This document shows, piece after piece, positions 1 to 9,094 of a stretch of DNA of 35,379 nt; position 1 is the stretch's first letter; the number at the start of each line of letters is the position of its first letter. Source of the stretch: an uncultured Lysobacterales bacterium (GTDB taxonomy: Bacteria; Pseudomonadota; Gammaproteobacteria; Xanthomonadales; SZUA-36); contig CAMYKC010000005.1 of assembly GCA_947258865.1 (NCBI GenBank), positions 15,622 to 51,000 of the forward strand, written 5' to 3'. The translations under genes and the position numbers were made by a program. The notes under the pieces are model-generated. The model ran no database searches, had not been told where the DNA came from, and worked only from the letters and a program-made list of their open reading frames with translations.

Positions 1-885
1 GTGCTGACGATCACGAAGACGGGAGGGGGGCAATGGCAGTACCTGGGCTCTTATTCCAGCTCGGGTGGACAGGACTACGTCGAAGTCAGTTCTACGCAAA
101 ACAAGTTCGTTGCCGATGCGATTCGCTGGGTCGAGATTGTCGAGCCAATCAATACATTCATCGAAACGACGAATTACATCCATTTTGATCATCTCGGCAC
201 CCCGCGCCGGGTCACCGGTGATGATCAGGCGACCGTATGGCGCTGGGACAGCACGGCGTTCGGTGATTCACTGCCCGATGAGGACCCGGACGGAGATACC
301 GAGCCCTTTGTTTTGAATCTTCGTTTCCCAGGTCAATATTACGACGCCGAATCCGGCCTGCATTACAATTACTTCAGGACCTATGATCCGGCAACCGGTA
401 GATTCATTGAAAGTGACCCGATTGGGTTGGAAGGCGGAATCAACACTTTCGCGTACGTTGAAGGGAATCCATTAAGATACTCAGATGCACTTGGGCTCGA
501 TGCTGAATTTTGTCGCAGACCTTTCTACCCCATGGCCATGCCGTATGCACGACATTGTTTCGTCCGCTACAGTGGTGGCGGAACGAGCAGTTTTGGGCCG
601 GGCGGTCCAGGTCCGGATCCGGCACCCGATTGGTGGCCAAATAGCTGCCAGGCAACCGAAGGTGATCAGGATGACGAGTGCATGAAGAGAGAGATGGATA
701 AATGTGAAGGGGAACAATATGATTTCATGGGATTCAACTGTTGTCATTGCGTCGAACAGGCCATGAACGTCTGCGGGATAGGAATACCACGAGAGGATTG
801 GCCGAATTGGCCAGTGAATCCTGGTCCGCAACCGGGTGAACCGGGGTATCATCCAAAACCAAGAATTGAGGGACTGAATCCATGA
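1..885 (+). CDS. RHS repeat-associated core domain protein, C-terminal part (5' end outside window), with golvesin-like segment and variable Cys-rich tail
   Basis: Contains the RHS core end 'YIHFDHLGTPRRVTGDD...LRFPGQYYDAESGLHYNYFRTYDPATGRFIESDPIGLEGGINTFAYVEGNPLRYSDALGL', then a unique tail with 9 Cys. The N-terminal 'GQWQYLGSYSSSGGQDYVEVSS...VADAIRWVE' resembles golvesin C-terminal-like domains. ORF runs off the window start. Confidence 0.9.
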   Translation: MLTITKTGGGQWQYLGSYSSSGGQDYVEVSSTQNKFVADAIRWVEIVEPINTFIETTNYIHFDHLGTPRRVTGDDQATVWRWDSTAFGDSLPDEDPDGDTEPFVLNLRFPGQYYDAESGLHYNYFRTYDPATGRFIESDPIGLEGGINTFAYVEGNPLRYSDALGLDAEFCRRPFYPMAMPYARHCFVRYSGGGTSSFGPGGPGPDPAPDWWPNSCQATEGDQDDECMKREMDKCEGEQYDFMGFNCCHCVEQAMNVCGIGIPREDWPNWPVNPGPQPGEPGYHPKPRIEGLNP

Positions 886-1262
886 ATACCGGCATGTTGA
901 AGGCCTGGCTGATCGGAGTTGCCATACTCGTCGCAGTCTTCGCCCTTTGGATTATTTTTTTGCAAATGGAAGTTTTTTCTCAGTCGTTGGCGGTGCTCTT
1001 ATGGGTCTCGCCATTTATTGCGGCATTTATTTGCGCCTATCTGGCGCCATCCAGGAAACTTTTCCTGGGGATTTCCATGGCATTGCCTTCAGCTTTGCTG
1101 GCTGTCGCGTTGAATTCCGGCTTTGCATTTTTTGGCTCCGCGGTTGATTTTCCTGGTGTCGAAGGGGGCTTCACCCTATTTTTCCTGGTGCTGGCCGCCT
1201 CGGCGGTCGTATGCGTGTTGGGTGCAGTTGCTGGATCTGTTCTAACCAGGAATGCCCGTTAA
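882..1262 (+). CDS. Small integral membrane protein (about 4 TM), candidate partner/immunity protein of the RHS tail
   Basis: 126 aa, hydrophobic throughout; ATG overlaps the RHS stop codon (ATGA), indicating likely translational coupling. Confidence 0.65.
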   Translation: MNTGMLKAWLIGVAILVAVFALWIIFLQMEVFSQSLAVLLWVSPFIAAFICAYLAPSRKLFLGISMALPSALLAVALNSGFAFFGSAVDFPGVEGGFTLFFLVLAASAVVCVLGAVAGSVLTRNAR

Positions 1263-1302
1263 GGTCTTATGGGTAATTGATTGATTCAACCGGCCCGAAA
1301 CC

Positions 1303-1333
1303 CAAAAAAAACCGCCCCGAAGGGCGGTTTTTC
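1303..1333. terminator. Bidirectional intrinsic terminator between the convergent RHS cassette and TonB receptor
   Basis: AAAAAAACCGCCC-CGAA-GGGCGGTTTTT; GC stem with A-tract on the left and T-tract on the right. Confidence 0.85.
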
Positions 1334-1355
1334 CCGGTTGTAATTCACGAGCGTG

Positions 1356-3779
1356 TCAGAAAGAAATCCTTGCGGTAACGCCGTAGGTGCGCGGCTGGTT
1401 GACCAGGAATCCAACGCGGGCCAGCGTGCCTCGTTCCTGGTCGAGCGCCAGGCGTGCCTGTTCATCGGTCAGGTTGTTGATGTAGAAGGCAACGTCCCAG
1501 CGTTCGTTGCGGAAACCCACGCGCGCATTCACCGTCGTATAACTCGGAAGTTTCGGATCAAAGGTGAAACAGCATTGCGTCAACGGGCCACCGATGGTGC
1601 CTCCGCCGCCTTCCTCGAAGGCCAGCATATTGACAGTGCCAAATCCTTCGTCGTAGTCGCCGAACTGGGTAACCCGGGATCCGACGTACTGCACGATACC
1701 GTGAATGTAGCTTTCCCAGGCGTTGTTCATCGGGATCACGTAGGTGCCGGCCAAAGCTCCCTGGAATTCGGGCACAGCTGGCAAACGGTTTCCATCTGCC
1801 AGACCGGCGAGGATGGTTTCGGATCCGTCATCCGCGACGGAAACCACCGAGGAATCGAGTTCAGCGTTGATATAGCTGGCGGTGATGGCCCAGTCGAATC
1901 TATCGGTCTGCTGTGCGGCAAATTCGAGCTCGAAACCGGAGCTGTGCGCTTTTGGCACGTTGTAGACAATACGCGAAGAACAGGATCCGGCAAGCAGCAC
2001 AGCCTGCAAATCCTTGATGTCCTGGTAGAAAACAGCCGCGTTGAAAATCGCGCGGCCATCCATGAACATCGACTTCATGCCAATTTCGTAATTCCACAAT
2101 TTCTCATCACCGAAACTGTCATTACCACCGAATGTGGCTTCGTCCTCCGGCGTGCATAGTGGAATATTCAGCGGGTCATTCAGGCCGCCAAGCCTGAATC
2201 CTTTCGATATCTGACCGTTAATCGAGAAATCTTCAGTTATGGCGTAGTCCGCAATGAAGCGGGGAGCGAATCCATCAGCCTTGGCTCCGCCTGTCGTAGT
2301 GCCCGGGGTAGCGAAAATGCCATCAAAGGTCTGGATGCGGCTCTCGTCAAAATCGTAGTAGCGTAGCCCGCCGGTCAGGTCCAGACGCTCATTGACGGCC
2401 CAGCTCACTTCACCAAATAACGCGAGCTGCTTGAAACTGTACTTGAGATCGGACCAAAACAGACCGTCCTTTGGCGCAATGAAATCGCCCGTGGTTGGGA
2501 TTCCGGTTAGATCTTCGAACCCGGCTACAAGCAGTTCCTGGCCATATTTGCGCTCGAAATCGCTGTAGAACACGCCAGCTACCCAAGCCAGTTCGTCATC
2601 ACCGCCATCAATACGAAGCTCCTGGGTCCAGCCATCGACATCAGTGAAATCGTCCAGCGGTGCATCCAGTGTGTAAACATCTTCACCGAGACCGATGGTT
2701 CCGCCCGTGATGCTGGAGGTCAAGGCTCCGGCATCGCGGCCGGCCACAAGACTACGGTCTGTATACGAGGTGACGGACGTCAGGTTGACTTTGCCAAAGT
2801 CGTACTCGATCTTGAGGTCAGCCAGGGTAATTTCGTCCGTGAAGACTTCATCAAACTGCGTGTACTGTTCGTTCTCGCCAAATGATACATTTGGACGTGT
2901 CGTCGTGAATTCGTTGCCCAGGATGTTGTAAAGATCCTCCCGGTTGTAACCATTGAACTCCACTTTCTGGTAAACGACCCGGGGCGTGATTACCAGGTCC
3001 TCATTGGGTTCGAAGCGAAAAGCAAGCCTTCCGCCATAGCGCTTACCATCATTAACGTCCTTTTTAAGGCTTCCGTCAGGTTGATGAGAATCGATATAAC
3101 CTGGAATGTCGTCGTAGTAGGCAACGACGCGCATCGCGGCGGTGTCACTCAGAGGCGTATTGAAAAAGGCTTTCGCATAGCCTCCCGAGCCGCCGCTGTC
3201 GATGGTCCTGGCGTCCAATTCCACAGCCCCGCCGGAAGCGTTCAAATCAGGTTGGTTGGTTATGTACCGCACGGTGCCGGAAAGCGATCCCGAGCCGAAC
3301 AGGGTGCCCTGGGGCCCGCGCAGAACTTCCACACGGTTCAGGTCGAACAGGTCGAGGTCCGGGGTGAACAGGGACAGTGAAATCACCGATTCGTCGAGGT
3401 AAACACCGACCTGTTCCTTGATTCCTGGAAGATCCCGGTCCTGTTTGCCTGCAGAGGCGCCGCGAATGGCAACCACGCTTTGTCCGGGGCCGAGGTTCAT
3501 CACCGAGAAAGAAGCCACCGTTTTGGAAATGTCTTCAAGCGAAACGAGTCCGCTCCTGCGCATCTGGTCTTCTGTTCTTGCCGCCACGGAAAAGGGCACG
3601 TCCTGCAGTGTCTCCTCGCGTTTGCGGGCTGTTACCGTGACTTCCTCCATGAAAACGTCGTCGGATTCGGCTTGCTCTTCGGTCGCCGTGCTCTGTCCAA
3701 GTGCGGGGCCGCTCGTTATAAGCAACGCTGTCGCAATAGAGAGCGATAAGAGTTTCAGGTTCATTTTCTCTCCTCTCAC
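1356..3779 (-). CDS. TonB-dependent outer membrane receptor
   Basis: 807 aa; signal peptide, plug domain ('EEVTVTARKREETLQDVPFSV', 'VEVLRGPQGTLFGSGSLSGTVRYIT'), C-terminal barrel ending 'RTYGVTARISF'. Confidence 0.95.
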   Translation of the reverse strand: MRGEKMNLKLLSLSIATALLITSGPALGQSTATEEQAESDDVFMEEVTVTARKREETLQDVPFSVAARTEDQMRRSGLVSLEDISKTVASFSVMNLGPGQSVVAIRGASAGKQDRDLPGIKEQVGVYLDESVISLSLFTPDLDLFDLNRVEVLRGPQGTLFGSGSLSGTVRYITNQPDLNASGGAVELDARTIDSGGSGGYAKAFFNTPLSDTAAMRVVAYYDDIPGYIDSHQPDGSLKKDVNDGKRYGGRLAFRFEPNEDLVITPRVVYQKVEFNGYNREDLYNILGNEFTTTRPNVSFGENEQYTQFDEVFTDEITLADLKIEYDFGKVNLTSVTSYTDRSLVAGRDAGALTSSITGGTIGLGEDVYTLDAPLDDFTDVDGWTQELRIDGGDDELAWVAGVFYSDFERKYGQELLVAGFEDLTGIPTTGDFIAPKDGLFWSDLKYSFKQLALFGEVSWAVNERLDLTGGLRYYDFDESRIQTFDGIFATPGTTTGGAKADGFAPRFIADYAITEDFSINGQISKGFRLGGLNDPLNIPLCTPEDEATFGGNDSFGDEKLWNYEIGMKSMFMDGRAIFNAAVFYQDIKDLQAVLLAGSCSSRIVYNVPKAHSSGFELEFAAQQTDRFDWAITASYINAELDSSVVSVADDGSETILAGLADGNRLPAVPEFQGALAGTYVIPMNNAWESYIHGIVQYVGSRVTQFGDYDEGFGTVNMLAFEEGGGGTIGGPLTQCCFTFDPKLPSYTTVNARVGFRNERWDVAFYINNLTDEQARLALDQERGTLARVGFLVNQPRTYGVTARISF

Positions 3780-3937
3780 AGGATGTGTCTCAAGGTTATG
3801 TCGTGGATTTAGGATCTGTTTGTACCCTCAGATCTTGAATTGTTCTAAAGCCCACGTTGCGAATAGTACAGACGCTGGCAATGATAACCAAGAATTAGTT
3901 CATGTTAATTGCATTAAATACGCTTCATGGAATCCCA

Positions 3938-3984
3938 TGCACCGTCACGGTGCACCCTATTGGTGCTTGCACCCTATTTCAACA
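3938..3984 (+). promoter_or_regulatory. Cluster of NtrC-type enhancer sites upstream of glnK
   Basis: TGCACCGTCACGGTGCA (3938-3954, perfect palindrome), TGCACCCTATTGGTGCT (3951-3967), TGCACCCTATTTCAACA (3968-3984, half site); compare the NtrC consensus TGCACY-N5-GGTGCA. Confidence 0.85.
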
Positions 3985-4046
3985 TATGTAATCCGTTTGC
4001 AGAAAGATAAAACTAATAAAAATAGCTAGTTATAAACGGCTGCAGG

Positions 4047-4062
4047 TGGCATGAAACCTGCA
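4047..4062 (+). promoter_or_regulatory. Sigma54 (-24/-12) promoter of glnK-amtB
   Basis: TGGCATGAAACCTGCA; GG and GC separated by 10 bp, downstream of the NtrC-like sites and 44 bp before the glnK ATG. Confidence 0.85.
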
Positions 4063-4075
4063 TCTACAGGGGTGA

Positions 4076-4444
<369 letters not shown>

Positions 4445-4507
4445 GCCACCAAACAACAGAGAAAATCGACGACAGATCTTGCAGATATTTATTTTGGGAG
4501 TTTAAGA

Positions 4508-5776
4508 ATGGAAACCCAGATCTTTGAATTGCAGTATGCAATGGATACTTTTTATTTCCTGATATGTGGCGCCCTCGTCATGTGGATGGCGGCCGGGTTC
4601 TCGATGCTTGAAGCGGGATTGGTCCGCGCCAAGAACACCACGGAAATCCTGACCAAGAACATCGCTCTTTATGCGATAGCCTGTTTTATGTATTTGGCCT
4701 GCGGTTACGCCATCATGTACGACGGGGGATGGTTTCTGAGCGGGATCGAAGCGTTTAACCTGGACGAAGTGCTGGCGGCATCGGCGGAAAATGGTTTTGA
4801 TGGCGATTCGGTTTATTCCGGCGCATCTGACTTTTTCTTCCAAGTGGTCTTCGTGGCAACGGCCATGTCCATTGTGTCCGGCGCGGTGGCCGAGCGAATG
4901 AAACTGTGGGCCTTCTTAGTCTTCGCCATTGTCATGACCGGTCTGATATATCCCCTCGAAGGATACTGGACCTGGGGTGGTGGTGAAGTTTTCGGCATGT
5001 TCAGCCTTGGTGATGATTTCGGCTTCAGTGATTTTGCGGGCTCAGGTATCGTCCACATGGCCGGTGCTGCCGCTGCACTGGCGGGTGTCCTGTTGCTTGG
5101 GGCGCGTTCTGGAAAGTACGGACCTGACGGTCATGCTAACGCATTGCCTGGCGCCAATTTGCCACTGGCGACGCTGGGTACTTTCATTCTCTGGATGGGT
5201 TGGTTCGGATTCAACGGCGGCTCGGTGCTGAAGCTGGGCGACGCCAGCAACGCGCACAGCGTGGCGATGGTGTTCCTGAATACGAACGCCGCGGCGGCGA
5301 CGGGATTGATTGGGGCCTTGATTACGGCTCATATCAAGTTTGGCAAAGCTGATTTGACCATGGCGCTCAACGGAGCATTGGCCGGTTTGGTGGCCATTAC
5401 GGCGGAACCATCAACCCCCACCGCCCTGCAGGCTTCGATTTTTGGCCTGGTTGCGGGCATCCTGGTGGTGTTCAGTATTACTTTGCTGGACAAGCTGAAG
5501 ATTGATGACCCGGTGGGCGCGATTTCGGTCCATGGCGTGGTCGGATTGCTTGGCTTGATGCTCGTGCCCGTCACCAATGATGGCGCCTCATTCCTCGGTC
5601 AGCTTGTCGGCGCGGCGACCATTTTTATCTGGGTGTTTACGGCCAGTTTCGTGACCTGGCTTATCATCAAGCTTATCGTCGGCGTGCGCGTGAGCCAGGA
5701 AGAGGAATACTATGGGCTGGACATCGGCGAATGCGGTCTCGAGGCCTACCCGGAGTTCACTTCTGCCACGTCCTAG
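4508..5776 (+). CDS. amtB: Ammonium transporter
   Basis: 422 aa Amt/MEP/Rh family; twin-His motifs 'GSGIVHMAG' and 'AISVHGVVG'; 'GWFGFNGGS'. Confidence 0.96.
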   Translation: METQIFELQYAMDTFYFLICGALVMWMAAGFSMLEAGLVRAKNTTEILTKNIALYAIACFMYLACGYAIMYDGGWFLSGIEAFNLDEVLAASAENGFDGDSVYSGASDFFFQVVFVATAMSIVSGAVAERMKLWAFLVFAIVMTGLIYPLEGYWTWGGGEVFGMFSLGDDFGFSDFAGSGIVHMAGAAAALAGVLLLGARSGKYGPDGHANALPGANLPLATLGTFILWMGWFGFNGGSVLKLGDASNAHSVAMVFLNTNAAAATGLIGALITAHIKFGKADLTMALNGALAGLVAITAEPSTPTALQASIFGLVAGILVVFSITLLDKLKIDDPVGAISVHGVVGLLGLMLVPVTNDGASFLGQLVGAATIFIWVFTASFVTWLIIKLIVGVRVSQEEEYYGLDIGECGLEAYPEFTSATS

Positions 5777-5803
5777 CTCATCAGCTACTCACTAACCTGT
5801 TTC

Positions 5804-5830
5804 AGCCCGGGTTTGTCCCGGGCTTTTTTT
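5804..5830 (+). terminator. Intrinsic terminator downstream of amtB
   Basis: AGCCCGGGTTTGTCCCGGGCTTTTTTT stem-loop with T-tract. Confidence 0.85.
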
Positions 5831-5840
5831 CTGCGCGAGT

Positions 5841-6803
5841 CTATCGACTGGACTGGTCTACCCGCCACGGCGAATCAGGCATGCTGGCCTCTTCTTCGGT
5901 GACTTCCAGGAAGGCGCGGGCCTGCGCCGACAGATACTTTCCGCGCCTCATGACCGACCCGTAACTGCGCTTGGGAAAATAGGCGCTCATGTTCTTGGCG
6001 ACCAGCTTGTCGTCTTCGCGCAGGCAAATCCCGGTCACGATGGAAATGCCGAAGTCCAGCTCCACGTAACGCTTGATGACTTCCCAGCCACCGACTTCCA
6101 GGGTCACGTTGAACGGCACGTGATGTTGCTGGAAAACCCGGTCGACCATCCGCCAGGTTGTCAGTCTCCTGGGTGGCAGGATCAGCCCATAAGGAGCGAT
6201 GTCCTCAATGCGGACCCGTTTACGTTCCGCCAGTTCATGCCCGAGCGGCAGGATCAGTGCGGGCTCGAAAGAATATACCGGGTTGTAGCTGATGTCAGAC
6301 GGCACATCCAGCATGGAACCGATCGCGAGGTCCACTTCGTCATCGCGAATCATGGCCAGCCCGTCACGGCCTGTGACATTGCGGAGCTGAACATGAATAT
6401 TCGGATAGCGCTCCCTGAACTGTTTCACCAGGCGAGGTAACAGGTAAATGATTGTGGACTCACCGGCCGCAATGATGACCTCGCCGCTGTCCAGATCGCC
6501 TTTCATCTGGCGGTTAAAACGGGCATTCAATGTATCGAGGCTCGCCACCAGCGGTCGTGCCATTTCATACAACTCCTGGCCTTCCCTGGTCATGTTGATT
6601 CGGGGCCCATGGCGTTCGAACAGCACGGTATCGAGTTCTCGTTCGAGCGCACGGATTTGCAGGCTGATGGCTGGTTGGCTGAGATACAGCTGTTCGGCCG
6701 CATCCGTCATTTTCCCACTCTTGGCGACTGCGCAAAAAGCCCTCAGCTGCTTTAGCTGGTTACCCTTGTAGTAGAAGCGGGGGGATTTCTTACTCAAAAT
6801 CAA
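5841..6803 (-). CDS. LysR-family transcriptional regulator (CysB/Cbl-like), divergent from aceA
   Basis: 320 aa; N-terminal HTH 'LKQLRAFCAVAKSGKMTDAAEQLYLSQPAISLQIRALERELDTVLFERHG', substrate-binding domain; apparent TTG start. Confidence 0.9.
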   Translation of the reverse strand: MILSKKSPRFYYKGNQLKQLRAFCAVAKSGKMTDAAEQLYLSQPAISLQIRALERELDTVLFERHGPRINMTREGQELYEMARPLVASLDTLNARFNRQMKGDLDSGEVIIAAGESTIIYLLPRLVKQFRERYPNIHVQLRNVTGRDGLAMIRDDEVDLAIGSMLDVPSDISYNPVYSFEPALILPLGHELAERKRVRIEDIAPYGLILPPRRLTTWRMVDRVFQQHHVPFNVTLEVGGWEVIKRYVELDFGISIVTGICLREDDKLVAKNMSAYFPKRSYGSVMRRGKYLSAQARAFLEVTEEEASMPDSPWRVDQSSR

Positions 6804-6807
6804 TCAC

Positions 6808-6831
6808 ATATAAAATTAACGAATTTTATAT
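6808..6831. promoter_or_regulatory. Perfect inverted repeat, candidate LysR operator
   Basis: ATATAAAATT-AACG-AATTTTATAT, 10-bp arms with 4-bp spacer, 5 bp upstream of the LysR start in the LysR/aceA divergent region. Confidence 0.6.
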
Positions 6832-7003
6832 TAAACATTGAAACATTTGCCTTGTCAAAGATGGTCGCAAATTATTATTCTAGAGTCTGAAAATTACCCC
6901 CTTTAATAATAGGGGGGTGGGCGGTGTCGACTTTTTGAAATGGCCGCTGGACCAGTGGTCCATTCTTTTTTTGTCCTTGAAATCTATCAGTACGGTGACT
7001 CAT

Positions 7004-8290
7004 ATGACTAACGAACATGAAATCAAACGTATCCAGAATGACTGGTCCAACAACGAGCGCTGGAACGGTGTGAAACGCAGTTATACGGCGGAAGACGTGA
7101 TGCGTCTGCGGGGGACCGTCAAAGTGGAATACAGCCTGGCGCGCCAGGGCGCGGAAAAACTCTGGAAATACATGTTCACCGAGCCGTACGTGAATTCTCT
7201 GGGCGCCCTGACCGGCAACCAGGCGATGCAACAGGTAAAAGCGGGATTGAAAGCCGTCTATCTTTCCGGTTGGCAGGTCGCCGCGGACGCTAACCTTGCT
7301 GGTCAGATGTACCCGGATCAATCGCTATACCCTGCTGACTCGGTACCCGACGTGGTCCGCCGCATTAACAATGCCCTGTTGCGGGCTGACCAGCTGCACC
7401 ATGCTGAAGGCGATAATTCCGTTGACTGGATGCAGCCCATTGTGGCCGATGCCGAAGCCGGCTTTGGTGGAGTCCTGAATGCCCACGAACTGATGAAAGC
7501 CATGATCGAGGCGGGCGCCGCGGGTGTACATTTCGAGGACCAGCTGGCATCAGCCAAGAAGTGTGGCCATATGGGCGGCAAAGTGCTCGTGCCGAGCCAG
7601 GAAGCCGTACAAAAGCTGATTGCTGCCCGTCTTGCTGCGGATATCATGGACGTTCCGACGGTCCTACTGGCGCGCACGGATGCAAATGCAGCCGGCCTGA
7701 TCACCTCTGACGTAGACCCCTACGATGCACCTTTCATTACCGGCGAGCGTACCGTTGAAGGATTCCACGTGACGCGGCCGGGTATCGATCAGGCTATTTC
7801 ACGCGGTCTCGCTTACGCTCCCTATGCTGACCTGCTTTGGTGCGAAACGGCGCATCCGGACCTGGAAGAAGCCAAGGTATTCGCCGAAGCCATCAAGAAG
7901 GAATATCCGGACCAGCTGCTCTCTTACAACTGCTCGCCTTCATTCAATTGGAGGGCCAACCTGGATGACGAAACCATTGCCAAGTTCCAGCGGGAGCTGG
8001 GTGCGATGGGTTACAAGTTCCAGTTCATTACTCTGGCCGGATTCCATGCACTGAATTACAGCATGTACACGCTGGCGAACGGCTATCGCGATCGCCAGAT
8101 GTCGGCTTACGTGGAATTGCAGCAAGCGGAATTCGATGCTGAGGACATCGGTTACACCGCGACCAAGCACCAGCGTGAAGTGGGTACCGGTTACTTCGAT
8201 TCACTGACTCAGATAATCGGTGGCGGCCAGTCCTCGTTGTCAGCGCTTGAAGGTTCGACTGAAGACGAACAGTTCCTGGAAGCTGTCTGA
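7004..8290 (+). CDS. aceA: Isocitrate lyase
   Basis: [14 protein letters not shown]...; catalytic signature '[13 protein letters not shown]'. The ORF-track start at 6917 (GTG) is likely too early; ATG at 7004 preferred. Confidence 0.95.
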   Translation: MTNEHEIKRIQNDWSNNERWNGVKRSYTAEDVMRLRGTVKVEYSLARQGAEKLWKYMFTEPYVNSLGALTGNQAMQQVKAGLKAVYLSGWQVAADANLAGQMYPDQSLYPADSVPDVVRRINNALLRADQLHHAEGDNSVDWMQPIVADAEAGFGGVLNAHELMKAMIEAGAAGVHFEDQLASAKKCGHMGGKVLVPSQEAVQKLIAARLAADIMDVPTVLLARTDANAAGLITSDVDPYDAPFITGERTVEGFHVTRPGIDQAISRGLAYAPYADLLWCETAHPDLEEAKVFAEAIKKEYPDQLLSYNCSPSFNWRANLDDETIAKFQRELGAMGYKFQFITLAGFHALNYSMYTLANGYRDRQMSAYVELQQAEFDAEDIGYTATKHQREVGTGYFDSLTQIIGGGQSSLSALEGSTEDEQFLEAV

Positions 8291-8315
8291 ATAAAGTGAT
8301 GTATCAGTAAGACTC

Positions 8316-8342
8316 AAGGGCCGCGAAAGCGGCCCTTTTTTT
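8316..8342 (+). terminator. Intrinsic terminator downstream of aceA
   Basis: AAGGGCCGCGAAAGCGGCCCTTTTTTT stem-loop with T-tract. Confidence 0.85.
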
Positions 8343-8413
8343 CGATTCAGCAGCGAACCATGCTCGCGGTCGACGGCAAAGTCGGCCTCAATGAGCGGCC
8401 ACACAGTGACCTC

Positions 8414-9075
8414 TTACAGAAGATCGACTCCCAGGTAGAGCACCAGCGTCAGCAACAGTCCCATATGAATCACTCCTTTAACGCTCGTCATTGGTCCCTG
8501 TTTGCCCATGATCGCATTGATTTCGAGCAGCAGGATGATGCCGAACACGAAGATCAAGGAAACGATACCTGCGCTCATTACGGGCGTAGACAGTTGCGCC
8601 AGGTGCACCGAAGAAGCCATGAAAAACAGCATCGGAATTTGGTTCTGGATGCCAGTCCGGCCTTGGCCAGAGCGCCGGCAGCCGCCGGATCCGCATCGCC
8701 GCCAGCCGCGGCACTCTCCGCCGAAGCGATGACAATCTTCTGTTTCGGCCAGATGATCAACCAGACATTCAGAAACATCAGCGTTCCAAGCACTGCGCCG
8801 ACGATGATGCCATATCCGCTCAATTGCTTGGCTCCCAACAAGGCGACACCGCTGATGAACGTGAACATCGCGCCCCAACGGAACCACCACAGAGCACGGG
8901 GCACCAGTTTGCGAATCGCGTCCGATTTAGACGAGGCATCTGCTTCCTTGAAATACTCTCCCTGGACGAAATTGAAATACCACAGCAGGCCAATCCAGGC
9001 CACGCCGGCGAGCAGATGAATCCACCTGAAAAGGAATGCGAGTGAATTGCCTTGAAGTAGTGCCAGATCTCCCAT
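8414..9075 (-). pseudogene. PuuD/urate hydroxylase-like (Urate_ox_N-type) membrane protein, interrupted by an apparent frameshift
   Basis: N-terminal part in ORF 8578-9075 ('FRWIHLLAGVAWIGLLWYFNFVQGEYFKEADASS...LASRTKF'), C-terminal part in a different frame in ORF 8414-8890 ('IPMLFFMASSVHLAQLSTPVMSAGIVSLIFVFGIILLLEINAIMG...'). Frame switch at about 8632-8646. Confidence 0.7.
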
Positions 9076-9094
9076 GTGACTCTCCTTATGCCAG

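Noticed and set aside
1353-2159. 268-aa plus-strand ORF antisense to the TonB receptor
   Set aside because: Mirror-frame artefact: the minus-strand TonB receptor is strongly supported and the antisense translation has no recognisable domain.
3780-3937. Possible sigma54 promoter directing the TonB receptor from the same NtrC enhancer
   Set aside because: I found no GG-N10-GC element in the right orientation on the minus strand upstream of the receptor.
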